A stretch of DNA of 64,000 bases from JAAYZX01 sp040770645. Its GTDB lineage: Bacteria; Actinomycetota; Thermoleophilia; RBG-16-64-13. The stretch is taken from NCBI GenBank assembly GCA_040770645.1, contig JAXGIS010000006.1, positions 52,176-116,175 on the forward strand, written 5' to 3'. This document shows positions 29,132-38,529 of the stretch, in pieces. Within the stretch, counting starts at the first letter, position 1, and the number at the start of each line of letters is the position of its first letter. The translations under genes and the position numbers were made by a program. The notes under the pieces were generated by a model. The model had not been told where the DNA came from and ran no database searches. It saw only the letters and a list, made by a program, of their open reading frames with translations.

Positions 29132-29344
29132 CTACTTGTCTTCAAGCAGTCGCTCCACCTCTGCCATTTTGCCCAGAGCCAACTCTTCAGGTACCAATAC
29201 CATCCCACAATCCGGGCACTGCCACAGATCGTAATTGAACCGGCTCCCCAAGTAGGAGACTTTGCCCGGCAAGAGCTCGAGCGACCGCTGACAGCGACAA
29301 CAGATGATCGAGGATGGACCGCCGGCTGTGTCCGAACCGTTCAT
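29132..29344 (-). CDS. Small zinc-ribbon redox protein (DVU_1557-like)
   Basis: 70 residues with two Cys pairs, ICCRCQRSL and WQCPDCGMVLVP, about 26 residues apart, between them KVSYLGSRFNYD, ending PEELALGKMAEVERLLEDK. This pattern, and its place beside a MOP-type aldehyde oxidoreductase and a dicluster FAD protein, fits the small redox protein named after Desulfovibrio DVU_1557. It may carry electrons or insert a cofactor (inference). ATG at 29344 overlaps the upstream gene's stop by 4 bases. Confidence 0.7.
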   Translation of the reverse strand: MNGSDTAGGPSSIICCRCQRSLELLPGKVSYLGSRFNYDLWQCPDCGMVLVPEELALGKMAEVERLLEDK

Positions 29345-31665
29345 GGTCCACTCCCCTCCGCCGTCATACGGTGGGAATAGGCATTGTGCACCTCGAAGAC
29401 CCCGTTCTCCCCAAGCGAATACTCCACCCAGAAAGCCGCCATCCGTGGTCGTAACGAGGCCAGGAATCTACCCGAAGAGGGAAGGCAGAACTTCTCACCC
29501 GTCCGCTCCGCATGCTCGATAACCATCCGCACGTCGTCGTGGAGAATACGCCGCGCATCCAACCGCTGTTTCACTTCGGCTGATATGTGGAGTTCCATCG
29601 GTGCCCCCGGGTGCTCGTCCACGGCTCTCCCCTCCGCATCTTGGCCTTCCCCCAGCTCGCGCAACACCTGCCGGCACAGACGCGCCCGGCCATCCCGCCG
29701 ATCAGACCATCCCGGGTTGGGACGTCCGGCCGGATCGGGGTCGGTGGGAAAAATCAGATCCAGAACGTGCAACACGCGTTTGCCCGCGCCTGCCAAAGTA
29801 TCGCGGCACATGGCGCAGTAGGTCACGTACTCAGCCGCGCTCTCCTCGGAGCGGCGGGCAGCCACCGTGGCAGCCAGCCCAGGGTTGGCGATCAACTGCA
29901 GACCCCCATAACCGCAGCATTCCGTGAGAGCCCCCGACAGCGCGAGTTCCGTCGAGGGCTGCCCCAACCGGGCTAGAAGTCGGCGTACACTTGCCTGAAG
30001 GTCGGTTGCGTACCGCGCCGTACAGGGGTCGTGCACCGCCCGCCCGGGCGGCGAGACTCCGACGCCGTTCTGTTCGGGCAGACCGACCTCCTCCAGGACC
30101 TCCCAGAGGGAGAGACACGGGGCCTCCGGGATGCCCTCGCCGAGCAGCAACTGGCAGGTGGGGCAGGCCACGATGAGAGCCGGTCGCCCCAGTTCCTGCC
30201 AACGCGCCCTGAGGTCTTCCAGCCCCTGTCTATGGAGGTCTTCCCGTCCTGCCCAGCGGACGGGGGCCCCGCAGCAATCGAGCATCAAGCCCACGCCACC
30301 CGCGAGACTCGCGCGCAGATGCGCGTAGGCGGCCATCACCTGCTCGGGATTGGAACCCGAAAGTTGGCAGCCGGGAAAGAAGACATGGGTGGTAGACGCG
30401 CTGTCGGGAGCGGCACGGGCAAGGGCGAACGCCGATCCGTGGCTCCACTGGTAGTCCTCCAGAGCGAACTCGTGGGCAGAGGGGGGCATGCGACCTTCAC
30501 CCACCAAGCGCTGCCGTTCATCCAGGCAGAGCCTCTTCATGGAGAAGTCCTCCGGGCAAACCTCGGTGCAAAGACCGCACAACGTACAGGAATTCACCAG
30601 CAGGTTGGCCCCACGAGACCCCTTCACTAACGCATTGTTGCTCACTTGCCGGGCGTATCGCCTCGGATAGCTACCGAAATGCTCGAGATATGCACACACC
30701 TTCACACACTCGAGACATTCGCACCGCAGACAGCGCCGCGCTTCCGTCACGGCTTCCTCGGCAGTGTAGCCTCGTAGCTGATCGGCCGCGGTCACGGCGG
30801 CCAGTGGTTCTATACCGGCCATGTTGACGTACAAGCGCGTGGAATGCGGCCCTTCGGCGACGCGTCCGGCTTCCAACGACGCCCCTTGAAGCATTCTGTC
30901 CAACGACTTGACCGCCATGTTCCCCTCGAGCGCCCAGTTGACGGGCGATACCTCGCCACCCGGGGATGCCCTACCTCCGACGAACACCTTCGCCCGGCCG
31001 GTTGCGAGCGTCAGCGCGTTCCGTACAGGGTTTCCCTGCTCATCCCACTCGAGCGCCTCTGGGCGGGAGCCGGCGACGTCCAAACCCCAATAGACCCCAT
31101 CGAAACTGTTACACAGGTCCTCGAGATCAGGGGATTGACCCACCACGAAATCCACTTTGAGACGAGAGAGGTTCTGCACCTCGCGTTCGATCGCCTCAGG
31201 CGGTAGGAGATGAGGTGGAAAATCACGTAGAAGCCCCCCGAGTTCATCACCTGGTTCGATCACCACCACCGGGTAACCCTTGCGGGCCAGCCCCCAAGCC
31301 ACCACGAGGCTGCTGAGACCGCTACCCACCACAGCCACCCGTCGCTTCTGGACAGGAACAGGCACGGAGCGCGTCTGCGGTTCAGGTGTCTGCACGCAGA
31401 ATCGCTCGAGCAAACCTATACGGATCGCCTCCCCCGCCTCACCGCGTTTGCATCGCTGCTCGCAAGGATGGTCACAGATCCTGGCCAAGATCTGTGTCAT
31501 GGGCATGGTCTTGCGCAGAGTCGCCCAGGCGTCGTCCCAAGCGCCCGCGGCAACTTGAATCACGAAGGTGCGGGCATCCACGTGCAGAGGGCACGCAGCG
31601 ACACACTCCGCAGGTTCATCTTGGATGCACCTTCGTAAGTAGTCTTCGAGATCGTCCTTGTGCAA
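29341..31665 (-). CDS. FAD/NAD(P) oxidoreductase with multiple Fe-S clusters and CCG domain
   Basis: 774 residues, no frameshift. N-terminal 4Fe-4S region of GltD type (CVAACPLHVDARTF ... CDHPCEQRCKRG, residues 21-75); FAD-binding fold starting VAVVGSGLSSLVVAWGLA near residue 112; paired 4Fe-4S Cys motifs CLRCECLECVKVC near 312 and CTLCGLCTEVCP near 358; then HdrB-like CCG motifs (FFPGCQLSG, LDCCGAP, ECCGYGG) from about 430 to 590; and a C-terminal extension of about 80 residues. It resembles the pyridine nucleotide-disulfide oxidoreductase/dicluster-binding protein next to Desulfovibrio-type aldehyde oxidoreductases and probably links that enzyme to NAD(P)H or another carrier. TTG start at 31665 is supported by TGAGGA upstream. 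Confidence 0.85.
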   Translation of the reverse strand: MHKDDLEDYLRRCIQDEPAECVAACPLHVDARTFVIQVAAGAWDDAWATLRKTMPMTQILARICDHPCEQRCKRGEAGEAIRIGLLERFCVQTPEPQTRSVPVPVQKRRVAVVGSGLSSLVVAWGLARKGYPVVVIEPGDELGGLLRDFPPHLLPPEAIEREVQNLSRLKVDFVVGQSPDLEDLCNSFDGVYWGLDVAGSRPEALEWDEQGNPVRNALTLATGRAKVFVGGRASPGGEVSPVNWALEGNMAVKSLDRMLQGASLEAGRVAEGPHSTRLYVNMAGIEPLAAVTAADQLRGYTAEEAVTEARRCLRCECLECVKVCAYLEHFGSYPRRYARQVSNNALVKGSRGANLLVNSCTLCGLCTEVCPEDFSMKRLCLDERQRLVGEGRMPPSAHEFALEDYQWSHGSAFALARAAPDSASTTHVFFPGCQLSGSNPEQVMAAYAHLRASLAGGVGLMLDCCGAPVRWAGREDLHRQGLEDLRARWQELGRPALIVACPTCQLLLGEGIPEAPCLSLWEVLEEVGLPEQNGVGVSPPGRAVHDPCTARYATDLQASVRRLLARLGQPSTELALSGALTECCGYGGLQLIANPGLAATVAARRSEESAAEYVTYCAMCRDTLAGAGKRVLHVLDLIFPTDPDPAGRPNPGWSDRRDGRARLCRQVLRELGEGQDAEGRAVDEHPGAPMELHISAEVKQRLDARRILHDDVRMVIEHAERTGEKFCLPSSGRFLASLRPRMAAFWVEYSLGENGVFEVHNAYSHRMTAEGSGP

Positions 31666-31683
31666 TGGCCGTCCTCAGCGGGC

Positions 31684-31704
31684 GGGGGGGGGGGCCGCCC
31701 CCCC
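31684..31704. repeat. G11/C7 homopolymer hairpin between the dicluster and aldehyde oxidoreductase genes
   Basis: Eleven G (31684-31694), CCG, then seven C (31698-31704). Seven G:C pairs can form around a short loop. It lies about 20 bases before the TTG start of the dicluster protein in the 82-base intercistronic gap. It may attenuate transcription, adjust expression by slippage, or be an assembly-sensitive site. Confidence 0.75.
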
Positions 31705-31747
31705 ATGTGAAGGGCGCGGCCACCGCCGCCCGGATCACCGTCGTCTG

Positions 31748-34474
31748 TCAGCTCAGTGCTTTGAGACCCTCCACGATCTTCTCCGGCAGCGCCGGAGGCC
31801 GGTGGATACGTACACCGGTGGCGTTCTTGATGGCGTTCAAAATGGCCACGTGCGGAGCCGTGAGAGTGAGTTCGCCGGCTCCCCCCGCACCGAACGGCCC
31901 GATGCGGGGCGTCTGCACATAAAGCAGCTCGATGTCGTCGGGGATATCACTGATGTAGGGCAGGCCGCAGGCGTTGAGCGTGGTATGCCTGTCCACATCC
32001 TCGAAATCCTCGCTCAGGGCCAATCCCACTCCCTGGGCGATGCCGCCCCAGAGCTGGCCATCGACGACCAGTTTGTTGTTTATCTTGCCCATGTCCGCCA
32101 CAGCCGTGTATCTCTCCACCGTGGTTTTGCCGGTGTCGGTGTTCACCGCCACCTCCGCCATGTACAGGCAGTACTGGTAGGCGGGATACATGCCGCCGTC
32201 CTCGACCTGGTGGTACTGATCGCCGTAGGTACAGGGCGCAGCCCAGGCTCCCACGTGCTTGGTCTCGATACCCTCCGCCACCATCTCCTCGTACGTGCGG
32301 TAGCTGCCGTCGGGCTTCTTCATGGCCTCCAGCAGTGTCTCGCAGGCTACGCGAATGGCGTTACCGGTGATCACCTGCTGCCGGCTGGAAGCCGAGGGCC
32401 CGGACACAGGCACGAACGCCGTATCATTTCCAACCTGCTTGATCTGGTCCGGAGCAAGAGCCAACGGCCGTAGTGCCTCATGGGCGGTGCCCAGAACACC
32501 CATCTCAGCCCCTTGACCGTGATCCTCCCAGCAGTGGTAAATGGTGACTCCATCCGGGGTGAGCTCAGCCGCCGCCTCCGAGCCGTCGGGGCCGCCCAGA
32601 CCGCAGGTGTAGATTCCGAGTGAGATACCCACACCCTTCTTGATGTTGGCCGCAGACGACTGCCGAACCCGCTCCAGCGCTTCCTTGTACTTGGGCCTGA
32701 GCAGATCGAACATCTCAGGGAGCGAGTACACATCCGGTGGGCTACCCTGAGGCGTGGTGGCTCCGGGCCGGTAACAGTTGATGTAGCGGAGCTCTAGGGG
32801 ATCCATGCCGGCCTTGGCCGCCAAGTCGTCCAACAGGCTCTCGAAGGCCAGATACGACTCAGGCGATCCGAAGCTCCGGAACGGGGCCCCATAAGCATGG
32901 TTGGTGCACACCGTGCGCAGGTTGCCACGGATATTGGGCAGATCGTACCCGGCACCCAGCGTCTCCGCCGTCTTCCAGCAGGTCAGGTCTCCAAGCTCCG
33001 AGTAGGGGCCGTGGTCTACCGTGGAATCGTATTCAGCTCCTACAAGCTTGCCGTCCTGGTCAATGCCTACCCGCAGGCTGATCGAGTTGGGCGAGCGCTT
33101 GCCGGTGGTGACGATGTGCTCCTTCTCGTCGTAACGCAGATAGGCCGGTTTTCCCGTGGCCAGCACAGCCACGCCCAAAAGGGATTCGGTTGTGGGACTG
33201 AACTTGTAACCGAATGTGCCGCCGGTGGGATTCTGCACCAGACGCAGCTTATCCATGGTCACGCCCAGCCCCTCGGCGATCATGGCCATGTTGAAGTGCA
33301 GGGCGATACTCTTGGAGTGAATGGTGAGACGCTCTTCCTCATCCATGTAGGCGAAGCCCACGTCGGTCTCGATGGTCAGGTGTGGTTGCCGCTGTAGACG
33401 GAAGTCGCCTTCCACTGTGTACGCTGCCGCATCCAAGAGCGGCTTGGGATCCTCGCCTTTCGCCAGAGCCATCTCGAAATAGACGTTGGGTGTCCCGGGG
33501 TGGATCTCCAAGGCGTCTTCGGCCATGGCCGCCTGCGCACTCAAGTAGGCGGGCAGCACCTCCAAATGCACCTTGACTTTGGCGGCCGCCGCCTTGGCGT
33601 GTTCCTCGGTATCTGCGCACACAATGGCTATGGGATCCCCTACCTTGAACACCTTCGTATCACATAGGATGGGACGATCCCAACCGTCGCCTTTGTTGGT
33701 GGGGAAAGTGATGACACCGCTGATGCGGTTCCGGCCTTTCACATCCTTGTGAGTCAGTACACGGTAGACCCCCGGCATGGCTTCCGCTTCCGCCGTGTCG
33801 ATGCCCAGGATGTTGGCGTGAGCCACTTCGGAACGCACAATGGCCAGACGCATGGTGTCCGCGGGCATTCTCAAGCCGAGATCGGCGCCGTACTCGATGG
33901 TCCCCGTCACCTTGCCCACGGCCGTGGGTCGCGGATACGACGTGCCCCAGATCCGGCCGTCGGCGGGCATCTTGAACTCGAGGGCCTCCTGTGCCATCTC
34001 ACCCCGCATCACCTTGGCCGCATCCATGACCGCGTCCACGATCACCTTGTAGCCGTTACAGCGACAGGCGTTGCGATGTGCGTTGAACCAGTCACGGACC
34101 TCTTGGCGTGAAGGATCGGCGCTGTCGTCCAGAAGAGCCTTGGTCGAAACCACGAACCCGGGCATGCAAAAGCCGCACTGAGCAGCCCCGTGATGGATGA
34201 GGGCCTGCTGAATCGGGTGCAGGTCATCCGGGGTACCCACGCCCTCGACCGTCGTGAGACGCGCCCCGTCCGGGACACGCCTCATGCTGGTCACACAGGA
34301 CCGCACCACTTTCCCGTCCAAGATCACCGAACAGGCGCCGCACTGCCCCTGTCCGCACCCCACCTTGGTGCCGGTGAGGCCGAGCTGCTCCCGAATGACG
34401 TTGACCAGTTTCTCCTCAGCGTCTACCACCAAGACCCTGGGGATACCGTTCAGAGAGACGTTCTTCTTCAGCAT
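31748..34474 (-). CDS. mop: Molybdopterin aldehyde oxidoreductase (MOP-like, xanthine oxidase family)
   Basis: 908 residues, almost the length of Desulfovibrio gigas aldehyde oxidoreductase (907) and, from memory, similar along its whole length. Plant-type 2Fe-2S domain with GCGQGQCGACSVILDGK and a Cys near 60; second 2Fe-2S helical domain with QCGFCMPGF and RNACRCNGY; then the Mo-pterin domains with GGTFGYKFS, RQQVITGNAIRVACE, GQLWGGIAQGVGLALSEDFE and the catalytic Glu in GAGGAGELTL. It oxidises aldehydes to acids with water as oxygen donor, passing electrons to Fe-S partners. Unlike the D. gigas enzyme as I recall it, the substrate loop reads PFRSFGSPE instead of FRGYGAPQ. No frameshift. 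First gene of the minus-strand cluster. Confidence 0.92.
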   Translation of the reverse strand: MLKKNVSLNGIPRVLVVDAEEKLVNVIREQLGLTGTKVGCGQGQCGACSVILDGKVVRSCVTSMRRVPDGARLTTVEGVGTPDDLHPIQQALIHHGAAQCGFCMPGFVVSTKALLDDSADPSRQEVRDWFNAHRNACRCNGYKVIVDAVMDAAKVMRGEMAQEALEFKMPADGRIWGTSYPRPTAVGKVTGTIEYGADLGLRMPADTMRLAIVRSEVAHANILGIDTAEAEAMPGVYRVLTHKDVKGRNRISGVITFPTNKGDGWDRPILCDTKVFKVGDPIAIVCADTEEHAKAAAAKVKVHLEVLPAYLSAQAAMAEDALEIHPGTPNVYFEMALAKGEDPKPLLDAAAYTVEGDFRLQRQPHLTIETDVGFAYMDEEERLTIHSKSIALHFNMAMIAEGLGVTMDKLRLVQNPTGGTFGYKFSPTTESLLGVAVLATGKPAYLRYDEKEHIVTTGKRSPNSISLRVGIDQDGKLVGAEYDSTVDHGPYSELGDLTCWKTAETLGAGYDLPNIRGNLRTVCTNHAYGAPFRSFGSPESYLAFESLLDDLAAKAGMDPLELRYINCYRPGATTPQGSPPDVYSLPEMFDLLRPKYKEALERVRQSSAANIKKGVGISLGIYTCGLGGPDGSEAAAELTPDGVTIYHCWEDHGQGAEMGVLGTAHEALRPLALAPDQIKQVGNDTAFVPVSGPSASSRQQVITGNAIRVACETLLEAMKKPDGSYRTYEEMVAEGIETKHVGAWAAPCTYGDQYHQVEDGGMYPAYQYCLYMAEVAVNTDTGKTTVERYTAVADMGKINNKLVVDGQLWGGIAQGVGLALSEDFEDVDRHTTLNACGLPYISDIPDDIELLYVQTPRIGPFGAGGAGELTLTAPHVAILNAIKNATGVRIHRPPALPEKIVEGLKALS

Positions 34475-34731
34475 ATGTTCTCTCCATTCTGCTCCAGCCG
34501 GAAGCGTCGTGTATCAGAAGAGCGCCATTGGATTGGTTCCACCATTCAGTGGTTCGACTGATGTCTCTGGACTGATATCTCGGCAGCCACCCCCTTCCCG
34601 GGGGACCCCATCCACCAACCCCCTCCGTTCCGGTTCAGCACCTTCATTTTTCCTACCCACCAAACCGTGAAGCTATGCAGTCCACAGTGCGAAGGCAAGC
34701 AGCCCCAAGTTGTGGCTCCCAAAACACCCCT

Positions 34732-35301
34732 TTATTTGGCTTCCTCTGAGTAGACGATAACCCAGGTGTCTCCATGGCGGAGGAGCCTAGTTAGGATGGT
34801 GCGGGTGCCCAAAGGCTCTTTCAGGTTCAGGTACATCTCCGCCTCATCGGGGCCGAGCAGTATCGGGGTCGATTTCTCTGTCACGCCCAACTGCACACCG
34901 AATGTCTTGATACGACGGATCTCGCTGCGGATGATGGGCTCTTTGGAGGCGCGGTAGGTAGCGTGGAGGAAAGAGACGGCAGTCTCCGGATCGTACGCGT
35001 TGTAGGCAGCCCAGAAAGCAGAAACCACCGCCCGCACAGACTCGACGTCGGCTTCCGAAATGGCCGTGTACGTTGTAGTCGTGGCTGGAGTCGGCTCCGG
35101 ACCGGACCCGTCTGCGGCTGCTGTGCCCGTCGAAGTGGGGGAGATGGCTTGTGTTCCGCCGAGCCCACTACCGGGAGCCGCAGTCGATCCACAAGACGCC
35201 GCCAGCAAGGCCGGCAACGCAACAGCCGCCGACAGCACGATAACGCCGAGCCTCGCCCTCAGTCTCCTGCGCCCGCGACGTGTGTCTTCACCCGCCTTCA
35301 T
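34732..35301 (-). CDS. Putative lipoprotein
   Basis: About 189 residues from the ATG at 35301, which has GGAGGAG just upstream. Basic N terminus, hydrophobic h-region (LGVIVLSAAVALPALLAA), and a lipobox-like AASCGS cleavage site. A Ser/Thr/Pro-rich spacer with TTTT follows. The C-terminal 110 residues resemble small alpha+beta (NTF2/DUF-type) modules (VVSAFWAAYNAYDPETAVSF ... TWVIVYSEE). No enzyme motif; an extracytoplasmic binding role is possible. Divergent from the Ca2+ ATPase. Confidence 0.75.
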   Translation of the reverse strand: MKAGEDTRRGRRRLRARLGVIVLSAAVALPALLAASCGSTAAPGSGLGGTQAISPTSTGTAAADGSGPEPTPATTTTYTAISEADVESVRAVVSAFWAAYNAYDPETAVSFLHATYRASKEPIIRSEIRRIKTFGVQLGVTEKSTPILLGPDEAEMYLNLKEPLGTRTILTRLLRHGDTWVIVYSEEAK

Positions 35302-35533
35302 GACTCCTCCAACCTTACGAAAGCCAGGAGTGGCATTCACTTCGCCGATTCCGGGAGCACCCGATTGTGAAGCGGCGCTACGTCTCTGCGGCCACATGAC
35401 AGGCAACCAATCCATTGCGTCCGCAGGCGCAGTTACCCATCTTCAGGTTGCCCGCAGTTCGATATCATCGGATCGGCACAGTGAACCTGTGAGCATAATA
35501 CGAGAGATCGGCGGCAACCGCGAACGGAATACG

Positions 35534-38320
35534 ATGACCAACTGGCACAGTGTGAGCGTCGATGACGCTTTGGCGAGAACCGGCAGCCGCGCTGCCGGTC
35601 TGTCGCAGAGAGGAAGTGCAAAAACGGCTGCGTGAGCACGGTCTCAACGAGTTGACCGAGACCGGGGCCAAAAACCCGTGGCTCATTCTTCTAGAACAGT
35701 TCACCTCCTCCTCATCATCATCCTCATCATCGCGGCGGCGATCTCGGCCGTTCTTGGCGACCTAGAAGACGCCATCGCCATTGTGGCCATCGTTATCCTC
35801 AACGGCTTCCTGGGTTTCCGTCAGGAGTACAAGGCCGAGAAGACCATGAGTGCTCTGCGGAAGCTGGCGGCGCCTGTAGTGCGGGTGCGCCGGGACGGAA
35901 GAGTCACTGAGATCCCGGCCGCAAATCTCGCCCCCGGAGACGTGGTGCTCCTGGAAGCGGGCAACCTGATCCCTGCCGACGCCCGCCTCATAGTGTCCGC
36001 CGGGCTGCGTGTGCAGGAAGCCGCGCTGACAGGAGAGTCAGAACCGGTCGAGAAGACGACCGACCCTCTTCCGCAGGAAGATGTGCCCCTCGCCGATCGC
36101 TTGAACATGGTTTTCATGGGCACCGCAGCCACCTACGGCCGTGGCGAAGCCGTGGTGGTGGCAACCGGTATGGATACGGAACTCGGTCGTATCGCCGGCA
36201 TGATCCAAGGCGCCAAGGTCGAGACCACGCCGCTCCAGAAACGACTCGCCCAACTGGGCAAATGGCTCGCAGTCGCGGCGCTGGTGCTGGTGGCCGTCAT
36301 CTTCGCCGAAGGTCTCCTGCGCGGCGAGGATGTGCGCGTCATGTTTCTCACGGCGGTCAGCATGGCCGTCGCCGCAGTGCCCGAGGGACTACCGGCCATC
36401 GTTACAGTGTCGCTCTCGCTGGGTGCGCAACGCATGCTCAAGCGACGAGCCCTCATCAGACGCCTCCCGGCTGTGGAGACGTTGGGCTCGGTGACTGTCA
36501 TCTGCTCAGACAAGACCGGTACGCTGACCGAAAATCGGATGACAGTGGTCATCCTGGACGTGGCCGGGCACGAAGTCAACCTCATGCAGGAGATGCGCCG
36601 GGGGCGGCCGGCGCCGTTGGCCGCCATGGACGCCGGGCGGGCAGCCGACCTATTGCAGGACAAGCCCTCGGTAGCGCTCTTGGCCGCCGGCGGAGTCCTC
36701 TGCAATGACTCTGTTCTCCAGCCGACCAGCGTGGGGCGGACCAGCGACGAGGCGTTGGAGCAGTTCCGTGCGCTCGGTGATCCCACCGAGAGCGCGCTCG
36801 TGATTGCGGGCGCGCAGTTGGGCATATTGAAGCCGCATCTGGAAGCCTCCTTCCCCCGCGTGGGGGAAATCCCCTTTGATTCCGACCGCAAGCTCATGAC
36901 CACCGTCCACGCCAGACCCTCGGAGACGATTTTCGGTTTGGAGGAACTGGAGGACTTCCTGGCAACCCAAAACGCCCCTCTGGTGTCGTTTACCAAGGGT
37001 GCGTTGGATTCGCTCCTTCCTCGCTGTGGAGGCGTATGGGACGGCGAGCGCGTGATGCCTCTCAATGACATGGCCCGGGAGAGGATCGACCGCGCCAACC
37101 ACGATCTGGCCCTGGGGGGGATGCGCGTGCTGGCCGTGGGATTCAAGGCCCTACGCGAGGATCAGCGAGAACAGCCGGCAGGTTGGGAAGAGGACGTGCT
37201 GCTGGTGGGACTGGTGGGCATGATCGATCCGGCCCGACCTGAGGCCCGAGAGGCCGTGCTCACCGCCAAATCGGCCGGTATCCGCCCGGCCATGATCACC
37301 GGCGACCAGCCGCTGACCGCCGTCAGCATCGCCGCCCAAGTGGGGATCGTGGAGCAAGAGGACGTGGACGGCGGGCGCGTGCACGTTCTCACAGGGGTGG
37401 ACCTCAGCAATTTGTCTTCTGAGGAGTTGAACACAGCCGTAGGCGATGTCTCTGTCTACGCCCGGGTCACGCCTGAGCAGAAGCTCAAGATCGTTGAGGC
37501 ACTGCAGAATCGAGGCCATGTTGTGGCCATGACCGGCGACGGCGTCAACGATGCTCCTGCACTTCAGAAGGCAAATATCGGCGTGGCTATGGGTATCACC
37601 GGCACCGATGTGGCCAAAGAAGCTGCTGCCATGGTGCTGATGGACGACAACTTCGCCACCCTCGTGGCTGCAGTCAAAGAAGGCCGCGCCATCTACGACA
37701 ACATCCGTAAGTTCATTAAATATCTCATCGCCACCAATGTGGGTGAGTTGGCCGTCATGTTGATAGCCCCATTCCTGGGCATGCCCCTGCCGCTGCTGCC
37801 GCTGCAGATCCTCTGGATGAACCTGGTGACCGACGGGCTGCCCGGCTTGGCCTTGGGCTTCGAGCCCCCGGAACGAAACGTCATGCAGCGACCGCCGCAC
37901 CCACCCAGCGAGAGCATCTTCGCCCGCGGGCTGGGCATACATATCCTGTGGGCGGGCCCGCTCATGGGCATGGTGGCGCTCATCACCGGATGGTTCTACT
38001 GGCGGGCGGGGGACCCCGGCTGGCAGACCATGCTCTTCACAGTGCTCACACTCTCCCAGATGTTCCACGTCATGGCCGTCCGCCTCGACCGTGAGTCGCT
38101 GTTTGTGGCCGGGCCACTCTCCAACCCTCTGCTGTTTGGGGCGGTGATCCTGACCCTGTTCCTACAGTTCGCGCTGATCTACGTACCCTTCTTGCAGGAC
38201 GTCTTTGACACTGTGGCCTTGTCGGTCTCACACCTGCTGATCGCCTTCGCGCTCAGCTCCATCATTTTCTGGATGATAGAAATGCAGAAGTGGCTCGAGC
38301 GCAGACGCGAAACCACGTAG
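35534..38320 (+). CDS. Ca2+-transporting P-type ATPase, frameshifted near the start
   Basis: About 928 residues, P2A (SERCA/PacL) type, exporting Ca2+ at the cost of ATP. Start ATG at 35534 (MTNWHSVSVDDAL). One extra G near 35605 and one missing C near 35707 break the N-terminal part; both lie in short runs, and LLEQFTSLLIIILIIAAA is restored across them. Motifs: TGESEPV, AAVPEGLPAIVTVSLSLG (M4), phosphorylation site CSDKTGTLTENRM, GDGVNDAPAL, NVGELAVMLIAP (M5) and NLVTDGLPGLALGFEPPE (M6). The Ca2+-ligand pattern N-x-x-E in M5 and N-x-x-T-D in M6 matches SERCA, which supports Ca2+ rather than Na+/K+ or H+. Confidence 0.9.
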
Positions 38321-38373
38321 CTTGGCATCCCGGCTGGAAGTCGGCGACGCCGCGGGGTGCAAACGACTTGGGC

Positions 38374-38391
38374 GGCGCATTGATCTGCGCC
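38374..38391. terminator. Possible terminator after the Ca2+ ATPase
   Basis: GGCGCA and TGCGCC with a six-base loop, 54 bases after the ATPase stop and before the next gene. Short stem, no U-run; low certainty. Confidence 0.35.
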
Positions 38392-38529
38392 CTGATCTGA
38401 GCGGGACTCCCCTCCGGTGGCGGTCGTGCCGTCTCGCGACGCCGGACATGCGCGACACAACCGGGACGCCTATCGGGACGCCGCGCAAAAGACCTGGTTT
38501 CCACCAACTCCAGCCGCTATTCTGAAGAT

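Noticed and set aside
34475..34731. Possible Mo-cofactor riboswitch upstream of the aldehyde oxidoreductase
   Set aside because: I compared the region by eye with the general Moco riboswitch pattern and saw no matching core or paired elements.
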